Assembly: GCA_963702565.1 (NCBI GenBank)
Contig: CAVPDE010000010.1
Span: forward strand, 744,001-808,000
Length of the DNA stretch: 64,000 bases
Reading direction: 5' to 3'
Origin: CAVPDE01 sp963702565
GTDB lineage: Bacteria > Desulfobacterota > DSM-4660 > Desulfatiglandales > HGW-15
Shown: one piece after another, positions 26,798 to 36,302 of the stretch
How positions within the stretch are numbered: the stretch's first letter is position 1
Layout: every line of letters starts with the position of its first letter
Notes under the pieces: model-generated
What the model was told of the DNA's origin: nothing
What the model saw: the letters and a program-made list of their open reading frames with translations, nothing else
The model's database searches: none
Made by a program: the position numbers and the translations under genes

Positions 26798-28003
26798 TCA
26801 CTCCCATACACCCTCCAGGGAATCATGCGAGACCGGTTGCAGGGATCGGTTTCTGACCATCTTGAGGAACGCATCAGCGCACCACGCAAAAAACGGCAGT
26901 GGATCGCCCCAGGAGAAATCATCATATAGCTCAGCGCCTGTCGAAGGAAAGAAAAACTCTTTGGCAAACTTGGCCTTGAACCGCGACATCCTGAGAAGGG
27001 GCAGAAAACCCCTCAGGTCGCCGCCTATCCATCGGGTCGCAACTCCGGTCTTGAATGCAGCTTGAGGCTCGACGTCGCCGTTCACAGCGATTCGATAGAG
27101 CAGATAGGGGAAATCCACGCCACTCGCAATAGCTTGGGTAAGGGACCCCCAGAATCGGGGATTTATGTCGATCAGATAGGGCTCACGATTTCGCTCATCA
27201 ACAATGAAATCGGCCTGGCACACGCCATGCCAATTCATTTCTTCTAGAAGCCTCTGCAGATGCCCCTCAGCAGCTTCGCTCCGGATGCTCACCCTAAGAG
27301 TCGCCTGTCCCCCAGTTACCGGATAATCCCTAAGCTGCCTGTATGCAACGTTTGCCCGCATTTCTCCATGGTTGAAAAGCATGGCAACGCAGTGGGTCTC
27401 GCCGCTGATTTTTTCCTGGCAGAAAAACCGTTCCCAAGGAAGGCCCTCATTAGTGGCCTTTGCAAGCAGTATTTGGAGCTCCCTCTCTGAATTAGCCTGC
27501 GTAATAGCCCAGGCGCCTCCCCCCTGCTTCGGCTTCATAAGCACTGGATAATTGAGATCGGAAAGGCGCCTCTTTCCAGTTCGAAGATCAGCAATGGGGA
27601 ATGTCTCTGGAACGGGTATTCCCAATCTCCGCGCCAAGGGTTCCCACCTGTCTTTATTGTGAGCGAGAAGGATCTGCTCATAATCAGGCAGCACCAGCCT
27701 AACATGCTTCTCTAGCTCTTTCTTGTGTTTAGCGACGAGAAAACTCTCCTCAAAGACCGGGATCAGGACATCAGCTTTTACCCTTTTGCAGTTCTGAATC
27801 AGCGAGACTATGAAATCCTCCTGCTTCCTGTACGGAGATGGATAAAGGAAATGGCTTTTTGAATATCTGGAGAAAAAAGACATAGAGGAAGAGACAAAAT
27901 CCGAAGTGTAGACAGGTATGCCCTTCTTCCCAAGGCTCCTGACTATATTGTAGGCAATACGGTTCTTCGCGTTAGTGACTAGTGCGGACATTCCCAGAGA
28001 CAT
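26798..28003 (-). CDS. ATP-grasp carboxylate-amine ligase
   Basis: This 401-residue ATP-grasp enzyme has a Rossmann-like N-domain (SALVTNAKNRIAYNIVRSLG), the lid Lys region PVLMKPKQGGGAWAI, the adenine-site ERFFCQEKISGETHCV and the metal-binding DINPRFWGSLTQAIASG. Such enzymes activate a carboxylate as acyl phosphate and join it to an amine or thiol. It follows the decarboxylase-like gene by 3 bp, so the pair probably makes and attaches an amino compound. It resembles the ATP-grasp half of the fusion at 50852-52567. Substrates unknown. Confidence 0.82.
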   Translation of the reverse strand: MSLGMSALVTNAKNRIAYNIVRSLGKKGIPVYTSDFVSSSMSFFSRYSKSHFLYPSPYRKQEDFIVSLIQNCKRVKADVLIPVFEESFLVAKHKKELEKHVRLVLPDYEQILLAHNKDRWEPLARRLGIPVPETFPIADLRTGKRRLSDLNYPVLMKPKQGGGAWAITQANSERELQILLAKATNEGLPWERFFCQEKISGETHCVAMLFNHGEMRANVAYRQLRDYPVTGGQATLRVSIRSEAAEGHLQRLLEEMNWHGVCQADFIVDERNREPYLIDINPRFWGSLTQAIASGVDFPYLLYRIAVNGDVEPQAAFKTGVATRWIGGDLRGFLPLLRMSRFKAKFAKEFFFPSTGAELYDDFSWGDPLPFFAWCADAFLKMVRNRSLQPVSHDSLEGVWE

Positions 28004-28006
28004 GGT

Positions 28007-29440
28007 TCAGAAGGAATCCATGGCAATAAGATGTTCGAAGGATTCCTCTTGGCGAATCAGCGATGCCTTCCCGTCGGAAACCATCACGATCGCTGGTCTT
28101 GGAAAGGCAAAATTGGATGCATTCGATGAAAAATAGGCTCCAGCATCCATTACTGCAAGAATATCGCCTTCCTTAAGGTCAGGCATAAGACGGTTCCTGA
28201 ACATCCAGTCCGCAGAGGTGCAAATCCTGCCCATGATGTGATACACCTTATTCATGGGCGCCTCCGGTTTATTGGCTGCAAACACCTCGTGGTATTCGAA
28301 TTCGCATGGGAAGGTGACAGACAGGCGCCCCGCCTCCGTTATTGCAAAACGCCGACCATCGGCCCTCTCTTTTATCGCCAGCACTTTGGTGAGAAGCACC
28401 TCAGCACGGCTTGTGATAAGCCGACCCGGCTCTGTGAGGATCATAGGCACTTGGAGAGCATGTCTCTTGCAGGCTTCCTTTACCGTCGATAGAAGCTTGG
28501 CAAAGAACTGAGAAGGCGTCTGCCACTCATTTAGTGATGGGGGCTTAGGCAGGCAGCCGAACAATCTGTAAAGGCCGTATTCAAGGCCCGACATATTCTT
28601 GGTCGTTGGCACTCCCATCCCTCCCCCGACATCCAGGTAGGGTATCTCCACTCCCAATTCATCCTTCAGCCTGCGCATGAACTCCACTGCTTTTATGGCA
28701 CACCGTTTGTGCAGATCCGCGCTCTTGGCATTGCTCGTGACATGGAAGTGCACACAATTCAAGTGTAACCAGTCTTTGAGTTTTGCGGTTCTTCGAGCGG
28801 TATCGAAAGCTTCCCCGCTGTCAACTTCCAGCCCGAATTGCGAAGTTTCGTTCAAAGCCAAGCGCAGGCCCACATTAACCGTTTTCTTCTCCTCCCTGGC
28901 AATCCTGTAAATCTTGTCTAATTCTTCCCTATAGTCTATGTTTATCGCCAGCACTCCCATTCTGATTGCCCGCCGGACACTCTCCTCACTCTTGTCCACG
29001 CCATTGTAGACGACATTTTTCCCTGGCACATTCAGTTTCTCTGCAAGCCATAGTTCGTACGGGGAGATAACCTCAGCACCGACCCCAATATCATGCAACT
29101 CCTTTAGAATACCAGGGATACAATTCGTTTTGTAAGAGTAGAGAAGCTGAGATCCGCGAGGCGCTGAAGCCAGGCAATGCTTCACAGCCATTGCATCCTC
29201 TATAAGACGGGACCTGTTGACAACAAGAAGAGGGGAGCCGAATCTGCTCACCAGGTCAGCGGCATCCAGGCTGCACATGCTCAGGCGCCCGTTACCGCCC
29301 ACGCTCAAACTCCAAAGAGAGAGATCACGTATCCGGCTGCCCAGTTGCCAACCCAGCGACTTGTTAATGCAGACGCGCGAAGCTATCTTAACTAACTTTC
29401 TTAACATGAATATATCCCACAGTAGTGCAGCCTTTTTCAT
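28007..29440 (-). CDS. PLP-dependent decarboxylase (LysA/Orn-DC fold III)
   Basis: This 477-residue enzyme has the alanine-racemase-like barrel of group IV decarboxylases. The PLP-binding Lys lies in LLYSYKTNCIP, the phosphate-binding glycines in YLDVGGGMGVP, and the C-terminal active-site segment in VMDAGAYFSSNASNF. Relatives decarboxylate diaminopimelate, ornithine or arginine. In exosortase loci a distinct relative has been noted as associated. The first 50 residues lack homology; Met12 (29407) is another possible start. Its 3-bp spacing to the ATP-grasp ligase suggests that the amine produced is used as a ligase substrate. A housekeeping lysA role is less likely in this position. Confidence 0.78.
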   Translation of the reverse strand: MKKAALLWDIFMLRKLVKIASRVCINKSLGWQLGSRIRDLSLWSLSVGGNGRLSMCSLDAADLVSRFGSPLLVVNRSRLIEDAMAVKHCLASAPRGSQLLYSYKTNCIPGILKELHDIGVGAEVISPYELWLAEKLNVPGKNVVYNGVDKSEESVRRAIRMGVLAINIDYREELDKIYRIAREEKKTVNVGLRLALNETSQFGLEVDSGEAFDTARRTAKLKDWLHLNCVHFHVTSNAKSADLHKRCAIKAVEFMRRLKDELGVEIPYLDVGGGMGVPTTKNMSGLEYGLYRLFGCLPKPPSLNEWQTPSQFFAKLLSTVKEACKRHALQVPMILTEPGRLITSRAEVLLTKVLAIKERADGRRFAITEAGRLSVTFPCEFEYHEVFAANKPEAPMNKVYHIMGRICTSADWMFRNRLMPDLKEGDILAVMDAGAYFSSNASNFAFPRPAIVMVSDGKASLIRQEESFEHLIAMDSF

Positions 29441-29467
29441 GCTTTCTTTTCGTTGCTCACCAAGCTC

Positions 29468-30760
29468 TCACCTGGCAACTCTTCCCTCATCGTCCTTGTC
29501 CAGCCCCTTCTCTTGCTTCAGCAATACTTCGACAACCGCTGAAAAAGCTATGTAAAACGCCCAATACACTGAATACGCATGGCTCAGGAACATCCCCGAA
29601 ACGAACAGGCCAAGAAACCCTATCATCCCCATCTCGGCGATACTGACGAGATTGTCGGACACCGCTTCACGCTTTGCGCGGCCTAATAATATGAAAACAT
29701 TGAAACTCGCAAGGATGAAAGCGCAAAGTCCCAGCACCCCAGTCTCCGTTCCTATTTGAACCAGCATATTGTGAGGGGCTTGCCATGCTTTTCTGTCAAG
29801 GTCTCTTCTCGCTCTGTCTCTCCCAACGGCCTCGCTAAAGCAACCCACGCCAACACCCGTCAGGGGATCTTCCAGCATAGCCTTCATCCCGATCTTCCAG
29901 ATATTTATCCTTCCTGTTTCATCCCACACATTATAGTCCTGCTCTATATCTGTTAAAGTGCTAAACCTGGAAAAATCCATTCCCGAACCTTGCCACAGAA
30001 TGACTGCCGCAAGGAACCCCAGGACCATCACCTTCCTGCTGAACCGCAAAAGCTTGGTCCTTGTGAAGATCAGCGCAGAGAGGGCCACGCCAAAAGCAAT
30101 AATCCCTCCCCTCGACCCGCTTGCGATGATCAAAGCTGATCCACAGCCCAGTGCGCATATACAAACAAGTTTTTTCCACAAAGGATCCTTCCCAACAATA
30201 AACAAGAGGTTGTAAGGGAGAAACGCCAGCGAGAAAAAGGCAAGATCATTTGGGTCGAAAACTTTTCCAAAATAGAGCCGCTCATACCAAAACTCACCAC
30301 TTATGAGAGAATAACCTGAATAAAGGCCTGAGCCCACGCATGAAAGGAAAAGGATAGTCCTCAGTTTGAAGGCAGAATTCACAATCCGCCAGAATAAAAG
30401 AAAGAATACGATAACGGTCACATACTCCGTGAAAACGAACATGAACGAGAGCCTTGGGTAAAAGGAGAATGGTATTCCCACTATCATCACTGTGATCAAG
30501 AGTGAGTAAAGCTTGACCTGCCTGCTCTCGAAGAATCCAGTTCCAAAAGATTCCTTCGGCCCGAGTAAATAAAACAGCAGAGTTAGAGCGCCGGTAAGTG
30601 ACGCCGGCCGCAAGGTGCTCAGGCTCGGAAATATATCTTGGGGTCTGCACAGCAAGACAAAGGTCCAGATGCAAAAGACCTTGAAGGTCAGGCTCATTTT
30701 CTCTTGCCCGTTCTCTGTCAGGCGCTCACTTATCATTGAAAAAGAGCAATTGGATTCCAT
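29468..30760 (-). CDS. O-antigen ligase/polymerase family membrane protein
   Basis: This 430-residue polytopic protein has about ten to eleven membrane segments. A large loop before the C-terminal helices contains GRINIWKIGMKAMLEDPLTG and QAPHNMLVQIGTETG, the Wzy_C/WaaL domain signature with the conserved H (PHN) and upstream R/G residues. Such proteins polymerise lipid-linked repeat units or ligate glycans to lipid or protein in the periplasm. The first 21 residues are not hydrophobic; an ATG at 30697 (MSLTFKVFCIW) may be the real start. It lies directly downstream of the GT52-like gene. Confidence 0.83.
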   Translation of the reverse strand: MESNCSFSMISERLTENGQEKMSLTFKVFCIWTFVLLCRPQDIFPSLSTLRPASLTGALTLLFYLLGPKESFGTGFFESRQVKLYSLLITVMIVGIPFSFYPRLSFMFVFTEYVTVIVFFLLFWRIVNSAFKLRTILFLSCVGSGLYSGYSLISGEFWYERLYFGKVFDPNDLAFFSLAFLPYNLLFIVGKDPLWKKLVCICALGCGSALIIASGSRGGIIAFGVALSALIFTRTKLLRFSRKVMVLGFLAAVILWQGSGMDFSRFSTLTDIEQDYNVWDETGRINIWKIGMKAMLEDPLTGVGVGCFSEAVGRDRARRDLDRKAWQAPHNMLVQIGTETGVLGLCAFILASFNVFILLGRAKREAVSDNLVSIAEMGMIGFLGLFVSGMFLSHAYSVYWAFYIAFSAVVEVLLKQEKGLDKDDEGRVAR

Positions 30761-30797
30761 TATTCAAGGAACTGAATGGAACGAAGACTCCCAGTTT

Positions 30798-31860
30798 TCA
30801 TGCTCGAACAACTGCGAACTTCGGGCCGGTCTTGCGCCCATAGTAGGCGTAAATATCCCTTATGAAGTCGGGGCGCAGGGGGCAATCGGCAGGGTCGAGA
30901 TAGAATGCTTTGATGTCCAGCAGGTCTCCGAAAATGATTCTGCAGTTCTCAAGAGCGCCGGAGCAGAAGGAGGCCAGAGTCTTGGGCCTGTTTCCCAGGA
31001 CACTGATTTGGTACTCTATGGGCACATCGAACTTCCGCATTTCCAGTTTCAATTGCTCCTTGATGATTTCCAGTTTCTCTGTCGGCTCCCCTCGATGCTG
31101 AACGTAGACCAGGTTTTCATCCTTGAAATAGCGCTGCGCTCTTTGAAGGTAGTCCAGGTAGGCTTCCTGGGTCAGCCCCTCATCGATCAGGGTCATGCCA
31201 AGGAAATAGACGGCATCCTCGATCGGCCTTTCAGAAGCCTTTTCTTTCAAATATGGATAATCATGCTTCGCCAGCCGATCGCCATCCCTCACGTCCAGGT
31301 CATAGATCGTGAAGAAGCTAATGTCTTTGATGTGACGGTCTTTGAGCCCTATCGCTGATTTGATGATTCCTTGTGCGACCGCGGTCCGGTCTAAGCGGTT
31401 TCGCTGAAACCCTTTCTCCCTCCTCATTCTATTGATGAGTAGGGCATTTGTCCCGTCGTCCAGGAGGCAGATATCTCTGTGCGGCGTGACATTGACAAAA
31501 TGGCGCATGTACTCCATCCAGTAATTGCCCACGAAGATCGTTTCTGCCTCTCCCACGGATGCCGACACGCGATCCAGCGCTTTTCGCAGAAGATAAAGTT
31601 CGTAGGTGCTATAGTATCCTCTTATCCGGTCAATGCGATGATCCCTCAGCTTCCTGAGCAATCCAGATTCGGGATCACTTCTTGCTGGAACATAGAAAAC
31701 AGATTTCCACTCGTTGGGCACAACCAGCCGCGCATAAGAATCTTTGGAGTATTCTTCCTTGATGATTACGATCAGATTATAGTCCACCAGGCGGAAGTAG
31801 ACTTTTCGCCTCCATGGCATTGAGCAACTGGTGCGGGGTTTCAACCAGAAACACATTCAT
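30798..31860 (-). pseudogene. GT52-like sialyl/nonulosonyltransferase, N-terminal frameshift
   Basis: From the ATG at 31860 the frame reads MNVFLVETPHQLLNAMEAK, the classic start of this glycosyltransferase type. An extra A in an AAAA run (31803-31806) then shifts it, and the rest continues in the next frame with YNLIVIIKEEY to the stop at 30798. Corrected length is 353 residues. Key phrases are ICLLDDGTNALL, VYVQHRGEP and LASFCSGALENC, which resemble the HPR and FFSGAALT sites of family 52 sialyltransferases. It would transfer a CMP-activated nonulosonic acid, fitting the legionaminic-type pathway upstream. The stop of the preceding gene is 2 bp before this ATG. A single-base sequencing indel is a simple explanation for the break. 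Confidence 0.65.
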
Positions 31861-31861
31861 G

Positions 31862-33152
31862 CTACTTGATCTCCACCAGGCCTTTTTCGGCCCATTTGTT
31901 AAGGTAGCCCATCACCCTGCTCTCATCGAGGCCCACCTGCTCGGCCAGTGCTCGGACTGAAACAGGTCTCTGAATCATGGGGATCAATTCCATGAGAGCC
32001 CTCATTCCCCTTATCACCTTGTCCTCCGAAAACCCTCCGAAGGCCGCCTGTCCTGGGTCAACATAAAGGCTATATTTCGGATTGGAGGCACAGATGTTCC
32101 CTTTAAACTTTTTGAACACGAGCGAGGTCGATTCGATTTTCTCTATCGCTCTTAAAAGAATTTCGACGCGCTTCTTCCAGTGACTCCTCGCTCATGAGGG
32201 CGAAGTTGTCCCTGTCACAGTGGTATTCCGGATAAGGATACCTCGATAGAGTCGCCATGGGAATGCCGTAGCTCTCCCAAACATAATCCCCGACAGCGAT
32301 AATCGTTCCGAAAGGACCGGTGCGGTGAGAAATGCCCATTTCCCTCATGGCATCGGCCACGGCTTTTTCAACACTTGTTCCGCCCTCCCTCGAGAACTGC
32401 AAAGCCAACTGGGTTCTTGTCCCCAGCATCTCAAGGAAAAGACTTTCAAGGATCCTTTCTCGTTCACCATCCTCCATTTTCCCAAGGTAATACTCGGACC
32501 CTATCACTTCCTGGTGCAGGAAAAGCTTGTAGCTGTATTTTGTCTTCCGGCCTCGCAGTCTTCGAAACAGTTCCACCCCCACGGCACACCCTGCCAGGTC
32601 GTCGTTGGCCATGCCTGGATGGTCGAGGTGAGCGGCTACGACAATGCTTTCTTCCAATTCTCCGGGGTGCGCATATTCCAGCAGTTTAAGAGAGCCCTCT
32701 GATTCCCTGGTCTCGATCACCACTTCATACTCACCAGGCTCAAGGGAATCATAGAATCGCTTGGTCACGCAGAATCCCCAGTCTCTGTCCCAACTTCGAT
32801 ACATCTGCCTGAAATGGTAGGGGACGGCATCGTCATACCTTTGGTCGTAATGGAGGTGCTTTTTGAGGTCTTCGCAATCGATCTTTCCCTCGAAGCTTCT
32901 TGAAAGGGCGATCACGGCCAGTGCGTTCTTCGTGGCATCGTAGATCGTTTTGCCTTTTTTCATGATCCTGGCTTCAACCACGTCCCACCTTGGCGCGATG
33001 GCCCAGCCGTTGTGCTCATCCGAAGGTCCGTACTCGATTACTTTGAAAGGAAGAAGCCCGCACAGATGGTCAATCGCTCTGTCATAATCATCCGAGCAGA
33101 AAACCCGGTTCAGGGGAGTCAGGTCTTCGAGGATCTTCATCATGAGGTTCAT
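31862..33152 (-). pseudogene. DUF4910 aminopeptidase-like protein with winged-helix tail, frameshifted
   Basis: Corrected, this is a 429-residue protein: a Zn-peptidase-like (M28-type) domain of the DUF4910 family followed by a winged helix. The peptidase-like part has VVAAHLDHPGMANDDLAG (candidate metal His/Asp) and LFLHQEVIGSEYYLG (Glu). Near 32175-32160 a one-base insertion splits it after SLEE; the other frame continues as VEILLRAIEKIESTS and into FKGNICASNPKYSLYVDPGQ. The last 60 residues (RALAEQVGLDESRVMGYLNKW) are a winged helix. The start at 33152 overlaps the deacetylase stop (ATGA). Homologues recur in nonulosonate and O-antigen loci, but their activity is not known to me. It may deacylate a sugar amide. 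Confidence 0.7.
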
Positions 33153-34186
33153 CGCTGAGCCTCCCCCAAGACTCTGCGGGTCCACTCATTCGGCTTCGCA
33201 TCAGCCTTCTTCGGCAGGTCATTGGTATCGAGCCGGGACAGCACAAGCGGGTTTTCAGATCGCAGGTCTGCGATGCCTACACGGGGCGTCAAGCCGATCC
33301 TGCATCCCCTGCGCCGCAGGATTGAAAGAAGGGAGTCGTTGTATCCGCCATAAGGATAGCACATGGCCCACTGCCCGGTTTCGCAGCCAACCGTTTCAAG
33401 GAAATCCAAGGACTTGTCTACCTCTTTTTCCTGCTCCTTCGCCTCCAGGGTGTCCAGCCACACATGATCGAAGCCATGGCTGCCGATGAACATTCCATTT
33501 CGCTCCATGCACTTGAGCTGATCTACGCTGACATAGAGCTCCATGGCGAAGGAGGCCTCATCCGCTGTCACATATTTTCTAAATAGCTTATCGACTATTA
33601 TCTTTCTAACTGCCTTCGGCAAGTCCCTCTGGAGCGCCCTCTTGATGAAAATCACCTCTCCGGTATCGAACCGGTTCGGTTGAGCCAGCCTCCTGAAAAA
33701 GACTTCGTTTGGCTCCAGTTCGTACTCTCCCCTGGCCTCGTTCATCATGGAAAACATCGCGTCAGTGATCTTCGATTTCTCTTCGACCGAGGCGAGGATG
33801 AAATGGATCTTGTTCACGTCGAGAACTTCGTGTTCGAGAATCGCCTTTGCGGGGGGGAAAAAGCACCCCTGCAGCCCCCTTTCCTCAAGGAGGGGATAGA
33901 CGTTGGTGAAGTGATCGAGGTAGCCGTCGTCGAACGTGAGGAGCAGCGGCCTGGGGGGCAATGAATTGTTGGGCGATTCGACAGCCTTTATCATCTCCTG
34001 CATCTCCACAATGGTGTAGTGCCGCTGAATGTAGTCAATCTGTTCTTTGAATTCACTCAGTCTCAAGCCTTTGATCTCTGGGTACCTTGAATGTTCCAGG
34101 TCCCTCACAAAATGATACATGATAATGGTTACTCGTGAATCCATCTTTTCACCGGCGGCCAATAGCCTTTCGTCGTTTCGCTTCAA
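33149..34186 (-). CDS. Polysaccharide deacetylase family protein (CE4)
   Basis: This 345-residue NodB-fold protein has VTIIMYHFVRDLEHSRYPEI, the catalytic Asp motif LTFDDGYLDH, the His motif SHGFDHVWLD and CYPYGGYND. This long form with an ~80-residue mid-insertion (SVEEKSKITDAMFS onwards) is often found within nonulosonic acid clusters. It would remove an acetyl or related acyl group from a sugar intermediate, most likely in the cytoplasm because no signal peptide is seen. It is translationally coupled to the DUF4910 gene and follows the membrane acyltransferase gene by 31 bp. Confidence 0.85.
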   Translation of the reverse strand: MKRNDERLLAAGEKMDSRVTIIMYHFVRDLEHSRYPEIKGLRLSEFKEQIDYIQRHYTIVEMQEMIKAVESPNNSLPPRPLLLTFDDGYLDHFTNVYPLLEERGLQGCFFPPAKAILEHEVLDVNKIHFILASVEEKSKITDAMFSMMNEARGEYELEPNEVFFRRLAQPNRFDTGEVIFIKRALQRDLPKAVRKIIVDKLFRKYVTADEASFAMELYVSVDQLKCMERNGMFIGSHGFDHVWLDTLEAKEQEKEVDKSLDFLETVGCETGQWAMCYPYGGYNDSLLSILRRRGCRIGLTPRVGIADLRSENPLVLSRLDTNDLPKKADAKPNEWTRRVLGEAQR

Positions 34187-34217
34187 CGGTCTTATCGCTT
34201 AAGTGGGATAAACCCGC

Positions 34218-35390
34218 TTAGATTCGTATAACCAAGTTCCTTGAGTAGAGAAGATGAGCAAACCCATATAAAAAAGAAGCATATATGACAGCAAAAATAG
34301 CGGAGTTCATTTCGGGCGAGATGTGAGAGGATGACATTGACTCGAACATTATGAGCCAGATGGAGCGCCACTTTCCTTCGTCGTTAAGAAACCCTTTTGC
34401 TCCTAGAAGGCTTTTTGACACAACCGACAATATCCACATCAGAATCGGGTTCATGCCCAGGATCGATAAAGCTTTCATGCCGAAGCGAACACCTCTAACC
34501 TCAATCGTCCAATACAAAAGCGCGAAACATAGACAGGCAACGCCTCCAACGGTCATTAAAAAGGACGGTGTCCAAAGCCTGTAGGTGAACGGGACCCAAT
34601 GGGCGAGCAACAACCCTCCGATCATGAGTGTGACGCCGCTCGATAACATCATCCTCAATTTCAATACATGGCGGCCGTCCACCGTCAAAAGCCTACCGAT
34701 TAAGGAGCCGAATAAGACCATAGCTGCTGAGGGTACGGTGTTGAGAACAGGATGGCTTAAATTGCTGTGGCTTCCGAGCATCTGATTGTCAATGTAGGTC
34801 ACAGCATTGCCCTGCTGGGAAAAATCGCCCGGAGAAAAACCAGGCGCAGGCGCCAGGTAGAAAATCCCGGTGTATGCAACCAAAAGGGCGCAGCCAAAGG
34901 CGATTTGCTTCTTTGCATCGGAGGTTTTCAGTATTACCGCAGCGGCAATCAAATAACCGATCGCTATCCTCTGCAGCGTTCCCATCAGCAACCATGAATC
35001 CAGTTCACGAACATCCAGGCGAACAAGGGCCGTGAGCGCAGGCAACCACAGATTTATTACCACGCCGATTCCAAACAGAATAATGGCTCGCCTGACGACA
35101 TGTTTGAATATGCCAACCGCCTTATCTCCTCGTGCAAGCCTTTTGCTCAAAGAGATGTAAAGGCCAACGCCGACAATCCACATAAAGCACGGGGCAATGC
35201 AATCGGTGAAAGTCAGGCCGTACCATTCAGAATGACTGAGCATCGAGTAGGTTTCCGTTCCAGCCTGGCCGCCAACCAAAAACATGGCTGCTATCGTGGC
35301 GCCTCGAAAAACATCGACGGAAATCAGCCGCTCGCACATGGGTACTGCGTGACGGGGCTCTTTTTCTATCCGATTGGAGAGAGCTTTCAT
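34218..35390 (-). CDS. HGSNAT/DUF5009-type membrane acyltransferase
   Basis: This 390-residue protein has about ten membrane segments and begins with RLISVDVFRGATIAAMFLV, the signature of the heparan-alpha-glucosaminide N-acetyltransferase/DUF5009 family. The cytoplasmic-side loop GTLQRIAIGYLIAA and the motif SHSEWYGLTFTDCIAPCFMW follow the family pattern. Members move an acetyl group across the membrane onto a glycan amine or hydroxyl. I chose the ATG at 35390; a start at 35459 would translate through a dispersed CTCCGTGTCTCCGTGGTG repeat and is unlikely. Placed with deacetylases, it suggests remodelling of N-acyl groups after export. Confidence 0.78.
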   Translation of the reverse strand: MKALSNRIEKEPRHAVPMCERLISVDVFRGATIAAMFLVGGQAGTETYSMLSHSEWYGLTFTDCIAPCFMWIVGVGLYISLSKRLARGDKAVGIFKHVVRRAIILFGIGVVINLWLPALTALVRLDVRELDSWLLMGTLQRIAIGYLIAAAVILKTSDAKKQIAFGCALLVAYTGIFYLAPAPGFSPGDFSQQGNAVTYIDNQMLGSHSNLSHPVLNTVPSAAMVLFGSLIGRLLTVDGRHVLKLRMMLSSGVTLMIGGLLLAHWVPFTYRLWTPSFLMTVGGVACLCFALLYWTIEVRGVRFGMKALSILGMNPILMWILSVVSKSLLGAKGFLNDEGKWRSIWLIMFESMSSSHISPEMNSAIFAVIYASFLYGFAHLLYSRNLVIRI

Positions 35391-35402
35391 AAGTTCCACT
35401 AC

Positions 35403-35455
35403 ATTTTCACCACGGAGACACGGAGGGGATAGTTTCTCTGTTTGCCTCTGTAGTG
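35403..35455. repeat. Dispersed CACCACGGAGACACGGAG repeat
   Basis: CACCACGGAGACACGGAGG (35409-35427) is followed by TCTCTGTTTGCCTCTGTAG. It belongs to the CTCTGTGTCTCTGTGGTGA family also seen near 3540, 4955, 13758, 39055 and 40921. It occupies the short gap between the PtmA-like gene and the acyltransferase start. Confidence 0.6.
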
Positions 35456-35478
35456 GCAATCGTATTTCTAAACGGGGG

Positions 35479-36302
35479 CTACCAGGCGCTCAAGCCGCCG
35501 TCCACTATGAGGCATTGCCCGGTCACGTAGCTCGAGGCGTCCGAGGCGAGGTATATGACGGCTCCGACCATTTCATGGGCCTGGGCCATGCGGCCCATGG
35601 GCACCCGGGCAGAGTATCTTTGTTTGAACGTCTCATTTTGCCCGCTCTCCACCCCGCCTGGGATCAGAGTGTTTACCCGGATTCCCTTGTCCGCCCAGTA
35701 GGCGGCAAGATATTTTGTCAAGCCCACGACACCGGCTTTTGAGGCGGAATAGACTGCAGGATTGTTGATCTGTCTGCCGAGATAATGGGACCCCTCGTAG
35801 ATCCTCTTGTCAGAGGCAAAGATTCCATAGATCGAGCCGGTCTGAATAATGCTCCCGCCGGTACCCTGCTTCGCCATCCGGTTTCCCACCGCCTGGGCGA
35901 CCAAGAACATGCCGTCCAGGTTGACCGCCATGATCTTCCGCCATTCCTCCAGGGAGAACTCTTCGAAGGGAGCAAAAAACGCATTCAGGTTCTCGGATTT
36001 GGAAGCGGCATTGTTGAGCAGGATATTCACGACGCCAAAATGGGTGACCACTGCGTCTACCATTTCCCTCACGGATTCCGGGTCTGCTACATTGCATGCG
36101 ATCCCTTCGCACCTTACTCCATAATCACGGGACAGCTCGGCGGCAAACTCGGCACATTTCTATTATCCAGGTCAACGACGGCCACCCCAGCGCCGAACTC
36201 TGCCAGCCCCCTGCAAAAGTGCCTGCCCAGGATACCCGCTGCACCAGTCACGACAGCTGTTTTGCCTGCAAGATCAAACAGGGTTCTATATGTTGATTTC
36301 AT
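35479..36302 (-). pseudogene. ptmA: PtmA-like SDR oxidoreductase, one-base deletion
   Basis: The frame opens with FDLAGKTAVVTGAAGILGRH (GxxxGxG), breaks near 36165 (DLDNR, then KCAEFAAELSRDYG in the next frame), and continues through NNAASKSEN, IIQTGSIYG, YSASKAGVVGL (YxxxK) and GGVESGQNETF to a normal end at GGLSAW. Restoring one base gives 274 residues, the family length. PtmA-type SDRs occur in Campylobacter-type flagellar and legionaminic acid gene sets, in the early GDP-GlcN supply steps. It overlaps the Gfo/Idh gene by 17 bases. All catalytic residues are intact, so the break may be a sequencing error. Confidence 0.75.

Noticed and set aside
28007..29440. Housekeeping lysA for lysine synthesis
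   Set aside because: The gene is tightly linked to an ATP-grasp ligase inside a polysaccharide operon and has an extended N-terminus, so a dedicated pathway role is more likely, though lysA cannot be excluded without the rest of the genome.
31862..32119. Small winged-helix open reading frame as a separate transcriptional regulator
   Set aside because: The upstream frame continues into it with a one-base correction and the joined protein matches the DUF4910 plus winged-helix layout, so it is a domain of that protein.
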